DNA of 64,000 bases from an uncultured Sphingomonadaceae bacterium (GTDB lineage: Bacteria > Pseudomonadota > Alphaproteobacteria > Sphingomonadales > Sphingomonadaceae), in assembly GCA_947497455.1 (NCBI GenBank), contig CANMGU010000001.1, positions 1,612,001 through 1,676,000 on the forward strand. The letters run 5' to 3'. Within the stretch, counting starts at the first letter, position 1. The number at the start of each line of letters is the position of its first letter. Under the pieces are notes generated by a model. The model saw nothing but the letters and a program-made list of their open reading frames with translations. It searched no databases and was not told where the DNA came from. This document shows positions 58,141 to 64,000 of this stretch, piece by piece. A program made the translations under genes and the position numbers.

Positions 58141-59397
58141 TTATTCTTTTATCAAAGTCACTTGCGAGACATTAATGCCGCCACCACTGAAACCGCCTTC
58201 GCAATAGGTCAGGTAATAGCGCCACAGCCGGACAAAATGCTCATCAAATCCCGATGGCAATTCGCCTTGCTCAACAATCGCCTCGAAACGTTCACGCCAG
58301 AGGCGCAGTGTTTGGGCATAGTCTGGACCAAAATTATGCTGATCCGACCAAGATAATCCGCGATCTTCGGCAAGGGCACGGAACCGACTTTCCGACAACA
58401 GCATGCCGCCGGGGAAAATATAGGTTTGGATGAAGTCGGCGCTGGCGGCATATTGTTCAAAAATATCATCCGCAATACTGATATATTGAATGGCAGCCCG
58501 TCCCCCTGTTTTCAGATTGCGTGCGACGCAATCCAGAAATTCGGGCCAATATTTCTGTCCGACCGCCTCGACCATTTCAACACTGGCGATAGCGTCATAT
58601 TGACCGGCAACATCGCGATAGTCCTGAATGAGGAAATGGGCCTCAGGGTGATGCTCCCTAGCCCATTCGGTCTGTTCATCAGACAAGGAAATGCCGGTCA
58701 CATCCAATCCATGATCTCGCGCTAGTGTACCGGACAAATATCCCCAACCGCATCCGATCTCCAAGACTTTCTGGCCAGGTATTGTGTCCAATCGGCCCGC
58801 TATCGCTGCAACCTTTTTCGCCTGCGCTTCTTCTAGAGTATCCGCTTTTCCGGCGTTATCCTCAAACAGTGCGCTGGAATAGCTCATGCTTTCATCTAAC
58901 CACAGCCGGTAAAAATCATTGCCCAGGTCATAGTGATACTGGATATTCTGCCTTGCTCGGGCCTTGTCGTTGCGACGACGCGAATGGCGCATCTTGGCAA
59001 TGAACCTGAAAATACCGGCTGCGCGCCCAGTGTCTTTCAGCCCGGCGCGGTTGCGAGTAAACAGATCGAACACGGGCACCAGATCGGGACTTTCCCACTC
59101 ACCCAGCTCCCAAGCGCGATACCATCCTACAGAACCGCTATTTACCAGACGCAGCAAAGCGTTCCAGCTATGGATTGTAATTTCCGCCATCGGCCCCTCG
59201 CCACGGCCACCGACAATACGGGTTGTGCCATCCGGCAATTTGCCTTCAAAAGTGCCATGGTTCAAACCTGCATCGATCCGGTCTAATATCCGGTGGAATC
59301 CCGGTGCGATCAAACGTGCAAGCAATCCACCCCCTGTCCCGAAGCGCTTGCGCGCATCGAGCAGATGTTTTCCACGTTTTGGTGCCTCTGCATTCAT
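58141..59397 (-). CDS. cfa: Cyclopropane-fatty-acyl-phospholipid synthase
   Basis: 418 residues. The N-terminal domain (about residues 1-130) is the lipid-binding part, and the SAM-binding motif is KVLEIGCGWGYLSGTLARDHG. Active-site segments include YDLGNDFYRLWLDESMSYSSA, MVEAVGQKYW and the late SDQHNFGPDYAQTLRLW. It adds a methylene group to unsaturated phospholipid chains. It sits in a stress gene run: serine hydrolase, cfa, SDR, photolyase. An alternative substrate such as mycolic acid is unlikely in this taxon. Confidence 0.93.
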   Translation of the reverse strand: MNAEAPKRGKHLLDARKRFGTGGGLLARLIAPGFHRILDRIDAGLNHGTFEGKLPDGTTRIVGGRGEGPMAEITIHSWNALLRLVNSGSVGWYRAWELGEWESPDLVPVFDLFTRNRAGLKDTGRAAGIFRFIAKMRHSRRRNDKARARQNIQYHYDLGNDFYRLWLDESMSYSSALFEDNAGKADTLEEAQAKKVAAIAGRLDTIPGQKVLEIGCGWGYLSGTLARDHGLDVTGISLSDEQTEWAREHHPEAHFLIQDYRDVAGQYDAIASVEMVEAVGQKYWPEFLDCVARNLKTGGRAAIQYISIADDIFEQYAASADFIQTYIFPGGMLLSESRFRALAEDRGLSWSDQHNFGPDYAQTLRLWRERFEAIVEQGELPSGFDEHFVRLWRYYLTYCEGGFSGGGINVSQVTLIKE

Positions 59398-59463
59398 GAG
59401 CCAAATATGGACCAGAGGTAACTGCTTGGCAATGCGGAACTATCCCTATCAATGGCCATCGAT

Positions 59464-60246
59464 TTAAGAACCTGGAGCCGCGGCAGAACCCGCTAATATG
59501 CCGCCATCAATAGTCATTTCGGTACCCGTGATATAGCCAGCCTCATCCGAAGCCAGCAGCACAGCCACCGCTGCCACTTCTTCAACCTCACCGAACCGCC
59601 GCATCGGTGTGTCCTTTACCAACGCATCGATGGCTGCCGCGCGTTCGGCACCCTCCCCCAACATTGGTTCCCACATCGGCGTCATGATGGCCGCAGGATG
59701 GATGGAATTGCAGCGGATATTCAAACCCAATTGCGCACAATAGAGCGCCACGGATTTGCTATGGTTGCGGATCGCGGCCTTGGAGGATGCATAGGCCGCA
59801 GCACCAGGAATTCCGACCATGCCAGAGCGGGACGAGATGTTGATGATGGAACCAACGCCCTTTTCCTTCATCGCGCGGATCGCATAGCGACATCCCATGA
59901 AGGTGCCATCAAGATTGACCCGGTGCACCGCGCGCCAGTCTTCCAGCGAGGCATTTTCCGGGTCATGAGGTGCAAGGCCGGCTTCAAATCCGGTAATGCC
60001 GGCATTGTTGACCACGACATCGGCCGCGGGATACAGGTCGGCCAATTGATCCCAATCCGCTTCCTTTTCGACATCAAGGACGAGAGTTTGGCTTCCCAAT
60101 TCCTTTCCTGTCTGCGCCAAAGTTTCGGCATCCTTATCGGTTAATAGGACCGTCGCCCCCTCATCGATAAAGGCCTTGGCAATAGCTTTGCCAATGCCGC
60201 GAGCCGCACCGGTGATAATACAAAATTTTCCTGATAGTCTGTGCAT
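59464..60246 (-). CDS. SDR family oxidoreductase (glucose/3-oxoacyl-type)
   Basis: 260 residues. Cofactor motif [15 protein letters not shown], catalytic [19 protein letters not shown] (Ser, Tyr, Lys), and the C-terminal [13 protein letters not shown]. Typical 250-residue classical SDR. Substrate unknown; the gene lies between cfa and phrB on the same strand, a context often associated with photoprotection/stress sets. The start is ATG 60246 and the upstream gap contains a nested inverted repeat. Confidence 0.9.
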   Translation of the reverse strand: MHRLSGKFCIITGAARGIGKAIAKAFIDEGATVLLTDKDAETLAQTGKELGSQTLVLDVEKEADWDQLADLYPAADVVVNNAGITGFEAGLAPHDPENASLEDWRAVHRVNLDGTFMGCRYAIRAMKEKGVGSIINISSRSGMVGIPGAAAYASSKAAIRNHSKSVALYCAQLGLNIRCNSIHPAAIMTPMWEPMLGEGAERAAAIDALVKDTPMRRFGEVEEVAAVAVLLASDEAGYITGTEMTIDGGILAGSAAAPGS

Positions 60247-60308
60247 AAAAGATCCTGAATAATAGGTGTCAAAATACTCAGTCGAAGAGACTGATGGGTT
60301 TCATTTTG

Positions 60309-60381
60309 ATTTGCCTGAAGGCGACCTACTTATTCATCGACCTGATATCCTCTTTTCGAATGAAGAGATGAATAGGCAAAT
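60309..60381. repeat. Nested inverted repeats between the SDR gene and phrB
   Basis: ATTTGCC (60309-60315) matches GGCAAAT (60375-60381), TATTCATC (60331-60338) matches GATGAATA (60367-60374), and CTCTT matches AAGAG around the palindrome TTCGAA (60350-60367). GCC-TGAA-GGC also folds at 60313-60322. On the minus strand this is the 3' flank of phrB and 5' flank of the SDR gene. No U-rich tract. Confidence 0.5.
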
Positions 60382-60406
60382 ATCTTCACCATTTCAATCC
60401 CTTCCC

Positions 60407-61798
60407 TCATTTCACTTGTGCGTAGGCATCCAGCGCCCGCACGCGCGCCTCCTTGTGCGCTATGATCTTTGACCGATAGCTCGGCGGTTTCGCACCGCTT
60501 TCCTCCGGGTCATGGATATATGGATCACTGACATCCGCCAGCTCGGGCACCCATTTGCGGATATAATCGCCAGCGTTAAATTTCTCGGACTGCGACAACG
60601 GCGCCATGATCCGGACAAACATATTGCTATCGACTCCGGTTCCCGAGGTCCACTGCCAATTGACGCTGTTTGACGCGAAATCGGCATCCAGCAAAGTGTC
60701 CCAAAACCATTTCTCGCCCTCGCGCCAGTCAATCAGCAAATGCTTGATCAGGAAACTTGCCGCAATCATCCGGACGCGGTTATGCATCCAGCCCGTCGCC
60801 CACAATTCCCGCATGCCAGCATCGACAATTGGATAACCGGTTTGGCCATGGCACCAGGCGTCATAATCCTTGCGCACTTTAGGATCAGCCATATCGCGCC
60901 ACGGAAACGCCCGGAATTTTTCGCGATAGCTTTCCCCACCATATTGCGGGAATTGCTGAATGACATTCTGCGCATAGTCCCGCCAGACAATCTCTTTCAA
61001 ATAGGTTTCGACGTTAGCGCCTTGCCCCGCAATGCGGTTCCAGATCGTAGCTGGACTGATCTCCCCAAAATGCAGATGCGGGGAAAGCCGCGAAACCAAT
61101 TGTTCGGATGGCAGATTGCGGCCTTCATCATATTGCACCGCTTTATCGACAAAAGCTTCAAGAGCATCCTCTGCACCCTGCTCACCCGGTGTCCAATGGC
61201 CTGCGAATCCCTTTGCCCAATCGGGTTTGGTTGGCAGCAGATTCCAGTCATCCAGAACATCGCTGTCGGGCCAGGCATCCGGCGCATCCAGTGCGGTTGG
61301 TGGGACACTCGCGGCTGCTGGAGGCATGCGTTCGCGTAGGGATTTCCAAAATGGTGTATAGATTTTATAGGGCCCGCCGCTGCCAGTTTTCAAAGTTCCG
61401 GGCGGGAGCAGATAATTTCCGTGATGCAGAACGAGTTCGGCATTGTCACTCAAATTGGCCCGCAAGTCCTTTTGTGCATTAAGCCACCAAGGCTCATAAT
61501 GATGCAGCGCGTGGATTTCTTGGGCGCCACTCTCACGTGCGAGTTCAGCCAGTATGTCAGCTGCCTTGCCGCGCCGCAAGATCAGCCGCGACCCCTTGGT
61601 ACGTAAATCGGTGTCCAATGACTTCAGGCTACGATGCAGCCACCAGCGCGATGCGCCACCCATTTTGCGATGTTTAGGCGTTTCGTCATCGAGAACATAG
61701 ATCGGGATGACTGGGCCTTTAGCAGCCGCAGTTGCCACAGCGACTTGGTCCGAAAGCCGCAAATCGCGGCGGAACCATAGGATAGTGGGCAATGTCAT
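60407..61798 (-). CDS. phrB: Deoxyribodipyrimidine photolyase (class I CPD type)
   Basis: 463 residues. The N-terminal antenna domain begins TILWFRRDLRLSDQ. The FAD-binding domain has GYPIVDAGMRELWATGWMHNRVRM, then WFWDTLLDADFASNSVNWQW and the GTGVDSNMFVRIM segment, including the Trp electron-transfer residues. Light-driven repair of UV-induced cyclobutane pyrimidine dimers. It overlaps the upstream ydjM stop by ATGA. Neighbouring cfa and SDR genes suggest a shared stress context. Confidence 0.94.
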   Translation of the reverse strand: MTLPTILWFRRDLRLSDQVAVATAAAKGPVIPIYVLDDETPKHRKMGGASRWWLHRSLKSLDTDLRTKGSRLILRRGKAADILAELARESGAQEIHALHHYEPWWLNAQKDLRANLSDNAELVLHHGNYLLPPGTLKTGSGGPYKIYTPFWKSLRERMPPAAASVPPTALDAPDAWPDSDVLDDWNLLPTKPDWAKGFAGHWTPGEQGAEDALEAFVDKAVQYDEGRNLPSEQLVSRLSPHLHFGEISPATIWNRIAGQGANVETYLKEIVWRDYAQNVIQQFPQYGGESYREKFRAFPWRDMADPKVRKDYDAWCHGQTGYPIVDAGMRELWATGWMHNRVRMIAASFLIKHLLIDWREGEKWFWDTLLDADFASNSVNWQWTSGTGVDSNMFVRIMAPLSQSEKFNAGDYIRKWVPELADVSDPYIHDPEESGAKPPSYRSKIIAHKEARVRALDAYAQVK

Positions 61799-62817
61799 TG
61801 ACCACCTATGGCCGTTTCTCCAGCTCCTGGATTTTCATCATGCGCTATTACAGTTTTAACGGCAAAACGATCCTGAACCAGAGGGCTGCGAAACCGCATG
61901 TCGGAAATATTCAGGGTCACACCTTCTTCGGATGCAGCACTTTTGTCCTGTTGCAAAATCGGCATTCTCGACCAAAACAGATATGCGTTCGCATCTGGGT
62001 CTGAGTTTTTGACCTTTTCAACCATGGCTTGGGTGGCATCATTCTCAATCCATTCGCCTTTCCAGTAAAAGGGTTCCGGATCGATGAGATCAAATATCGT
62101 TTCGCCATATTTGGCATCGACGCCTGTGCCCATTTGCCAAAGCATTTCCCGCCGCCAAAAAGTTACCGGCACCGGGTTCGCCACCACCTGATCCGGTTTT
62201 TGTCCTGTATGCTGCGTAACCGCCAGCTCGGTGTCTGCCTCCGCCTTGCCGGTAATCAAACCATTAGCGAAAATATACGCACAAATGGCTACAAAACTAA
62301 CCCAAGCCGGTCGCTGCCAGTCATCCCTGCCCTTTTTCTCTCGCCGCCGCGATATCCAGACGCCTGCGATCAGCGCAGCCCAAATCCAGATGTCGATGAT
62401 GAAGATGCTGTCACCATAATACCATTGCGAGGAAAACGGCTCGAGCAAACGAACGCCATAGCTGTTGAGCCAATCGAGCGCAGGATGGCTGAGACAACCG
62501 ATATAGGCCAGTGCCAACAGCCAGCCTCCGTGGATCGGCAAACGATCCGCTGGCCGTTTACCGCGCCGGGTCTGCCAGCGGTCGAACCACAGCATGATTC
62601 CGGTCAACAATAACGGCAATATCACCATCGCGATCGGGCCGTGCGTTATACCCCGGCGAATGGCGAGATGCTGATGCCCACCCAGCAGCGTCGCAAACGC
62701 ATCAATATCGGGAATGTTAGCAGCGATGATCAGGGTCGCCATACCCAGACCGGTTTTCTTCTTCAGACCGAGCTGACCCAAAACGGCTCCGGCAAGGCTA
62801 TGAGTTAAGTTATCCAT
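61795..62817 (-). CDS. YdjM-like membrane-bound metal-dependent hydrolase
   Basis: About 340 residues from ATG 62817. The N-terminal metal motif is MDNLTHSLAGAVLGQLG, with DIDAF and RRGITHGP further on, and LSHPALDWLNSYGVRL between membrane helices: the conserved His/Asp set of the YdjM/DUF457 family. About four or more membrane spans. The family is predicted to be metal-dependent hydrolases of the membrane, some induced by the SOS response in E. coli. Its coupling to the photolyase gene fits a DNA-damage context, but the substrate is unknown. Confidence 0.88.
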   Translation of the reverse strand: MDNLTHSLAGAVLGQLGLKKKTGLGMATLIIAANIPDIDAFATLLGGHQHLAIRRGITHGPIAMVILPLLLTGIMLWFDRWQTRRGKRPADRLPIHGGWLLALAYIGCLSHPALDWLNSYGVRLLEPFSSQWYYGDSIFIIDIWIWAALIAGVWISRRREKKGRDDWQRPAWVSFVAICAYIFANGLITGKAEADTELAVTQHTGQKPDQVVANPVPVTFWRREMLWQMGTGVDAKYGETIFDLIDPEPFYWKGEWIENDATQAMVEKVKNSDPDANAYLFWSRMPILQQDKSAASEEGVTLNISDMRFRSPLVQDRFAVKTVIAHDENPGAGETAIGGQ

Positions 62818-63025
62818 GCGATAGACCACCGTCTAAACCGGACCAAGAAATTATATATTTTTCACGCAAAACGGGGGTCATCTTCGAGTGAGCTGTTTCA
62901 TAAGAGTGGCGAAATTTCCGTTCAGAATCGCCCCACCCCATAGCGTGGCGAAAAGGACCTCAGCCCTATCAGCATGCTGACAAAGCAAATCCTACATTGC
63001 AAGCATCAAGTGTCGCAAAAGGCTG

Positions 63026-64000
63026 CTAAAGTTCCGGTCCGTCCTCGGTCACGGTCCATGTCTGCCCTTTGTTAAGCAAGGCCTGAAGATCGGGTTTCTT
63101 GCCTTCGGCCGCTTGCTCATTTTGCTCAACCACAGCCGCCTCGAACGTCGGACGCGGATCGTCATAGAGCACGCCAATGGCCATCGGAAATTCTCCAAAT
63201 GGCATTTCGATCAGCATATGCGCGACAGAGCGATTGGTCACATCATGGACGATCACATTGGCGGCCTGCCAGTCGCCGTCGACAACGTCGACCACTTTCA
63301 ACGACAAGGTTTCGCGGTCCAGCGTGATGCCTTTTTCACCTTTTTCAAACAGCATCGGCTCACCATCAGCGAGCAAGAGCTGGGTCGACGCAGCGGTTTT
63401 CTTGGCCGCAAATTCCTCGAATACGTCTTTATTATAGACGATACAGTTCTGAAAAATCTCGATAAAGGCAGCCCCCTTATGGGCATGCGCCGCCTTCAAG
63501 ACATTGGTCAGATCTTTGTGCACATCGATGCCGCGTGCGATGAACCGCGCACCCGAACCCAGCGCAAAGGCGCAGGGACTGGCGGGCCGATCGACTGAAC
63601 CATATGGCGTCGACGGAGTGTTCGTTCCGACCCGAGATGTCGGCGAATATTGCCCCTTGGTCAGTCCATAAATTTCGTTGTTGAACAGCATGATCTGGCA
63701 ATCCAGGTTGCGCCGCAACAGGTGCATCGTGTGGTTGCCGCCAATGGACAGAGCGTCGCCGTCACCGGTGATGATCCAGACATCGAGATCAGGATTAGCA
63801 AGCTTCGCGCCTGTCGCTACCGCGGGAGCACGGCCGTGAATGGTGTGAAAACCATATGTTTCCATATAATAAGGAAAGCGAGAAGAGCAGCCGATCCCGC
63901 TAATAAACAACGTATCTTCGGGACGGACACCAAGGTCCGGCATCGTCCGCTGCACCGCTTTCAGGATCGCATAGTCACCGCACCCCGGACACCAGCGTAC
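63026..64000 (-). CDS. korB: 2-oxoacid:ferredoxin oxidoreductase subunit beta, 5' end beyond the window
   Basis: At least 325 residues are visible; the gene runs off the right edge. The visible N-terminal part has WCPGCGDYAILKAVQ, with the CxxC iron-sulfur ligands. The thiamine-diphosphate motif is ITGDGDALSIGGNH followed by NNEIYGLTKGQYSPTS. Together with KorA (upstream, outside the window) it converts 2-oxoglutarate to succinyl-CoA with ferredoxin. Such KorAB in aerobic sphingomonads works as an oxygen-tolerant alternative or a fatty acid-linked step. The inner ATG at 63955 is not the start. Confidence 0.92.
   Translation of the reverse strand, partial: VRWCPGCGDYAILKAVQRTMPDLGVRPEDTLFISGIGCSSRFPYYMETYGFHTIHGRAPAVATGAKLANPDLDVWIITGDGDALSIGGNHTMHLLRRNLDCQIMLFNNEIYGLTKGQYSPTSRVGTNTPSTPYGSVDRPASPCAFALGSGARFIARGIDVHKDLTNVLKAAHAHKGAAFIEIFQNCIVYNKDVFEEFAAKKTAASTQLLLADGEPMLFEKGEKGITLDRETLSLKVVDVVDGDWQAANVIVHDVTNRSVAHMLIEMPFGEFPMAIGVLYDDPRPTFEAAVVEQNEQAAEGKKPDLQALLNKGQTWTVTEDGPEL

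Noticed and set aside
60266..60472. 68-residue plus-strand frame (GTG start) in the SDR-phrB gap
   Set aside because: It runs antisense into phrB, has no Shine-Dalgarno, and its bases are explained better by the nested inverted repeats.
62969..62980. Perfect 12-bp palindrome TCAGCATGCTGA upstream of ydjM / downstream of korB
   Set aside because: A 12-bp palindrome is expected by chance at this scale and no promoter boxes lie around it; kept only as a note.

Overview
The window is a continuous, gene-dense stretch of bacterial chromosome (about 63 protein genes and one tRNA), almost entirely housekeeping and envelope/stress genes. I see no prophage, insertion sequence, CRISPR array, rRNA operon or conjugative module. 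Several features point to an alphaproteobacterium of the order Sphingomonadales: gcrA (the alphaproteobacterial cell-cycle regulator) next to parE, the split F0 operon atpI-atpB-atpE-atpF'-atpF with duplicated b subunits, metZ-type methionine synthesis, and the order lapA-pyrF-trpF-trpB-trpA-accD-folC. The moderate base composition, judged by eye, would suit a marine sphingomonad of the Sphingorhabdus/Parasphingorhabdus kind. That placement is inference; no rRNA is present to settle it.

Layout. 1-4.75 kb: the 3' part of a secreted subtilase with a probable beta-rich C-terminal domain, then a TPR-GGDEF-EAL cyclic-di-GMP protein behind a short leader that can fold two ways. 4.8-10.5 kb: tRNA-Ser(CGA), hspQ, an ABC-2 permease, gcrA, parE and a class-A-like serine hydrolase. 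10.5-17.2 kb (minus strand): GNAT, LysR, apaG, metZ, leuB, recO, uvrC. 17.3-19.8 kb: the F0 ATP synthase operon. 20.0-23.9 kb: ydbH-ynbE-ydbL, an envelope lipid-transport operon with a clear terminator. 24.0-28.1 kb: a radC gene broken by one in-frame amber codon, a DoxX/NDH-2 fusion oxidoreductase and a phosphofructokinase. 28.2-35.8 kb (plus strand): purB, lapA, pyrF, trpF, trpB, a small membrane protein, trpA, accD, folC. 35.8-44.9 kb: ampG-like permease, DUF1223 protein, two pseudouridine synthases, rsmD, a UvrD-type helicase, a renalase-like flavoprotein and the ribosomal-oxygenase gene roxA. 45.1-50.8 kb: GMC oxidoreductase, L,D-transpeptidase, MFS exporter, cysK, dienelactone hydrolase. 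50.8-56.9 kb: an Asp/Gly-repeat secreted protein, an acyl-CoA dehydrogenase controlled by a neighbouring MerR regulator, a lipoprotein with hisI, purF, and an SDR. 56.9-64 kb: a class-C-like serine hydrolase, cfa, SDR, photolyase, a YdjM-type membrane protein, and the 3' part of korB running off the right edge.

Functional themes. Many neighbours are translationally coupled by 4-base stop/start overlaps (apaG-lysR-gnat, lapA-pyrF, trpB-small ORF-trpA, cysK-DLH, hisI-lipoprotein, ydjM-phrB), so the operons can be read directly. Three themes recur: envelope maintenance (YdbH system, AmpG, L,D-transpeptidase, two serine hydrolases, Cfa), genome maintenance (UvrC, RecO, RadC remnant, UvrD, photolyase, ParE) and purine/tryptophan/branched-chain/sulfur biosynthesis.

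I did not find a clear undescribed multi-gene system. The observations most worth following are RNA-level or architectural: the alternative-hairpin leader before the GGDEF-EAL gene, a Shine-Dalgarno-masking hairpin before ampG, a hairpin just after atpE, a small membrane protein wedged between trpB and trpA, the DoxX-NDH-2 fusion, the radC amber codon, and a near-palindromic operator in front of the MerR/acyl-CoA dehydrogenase operon.
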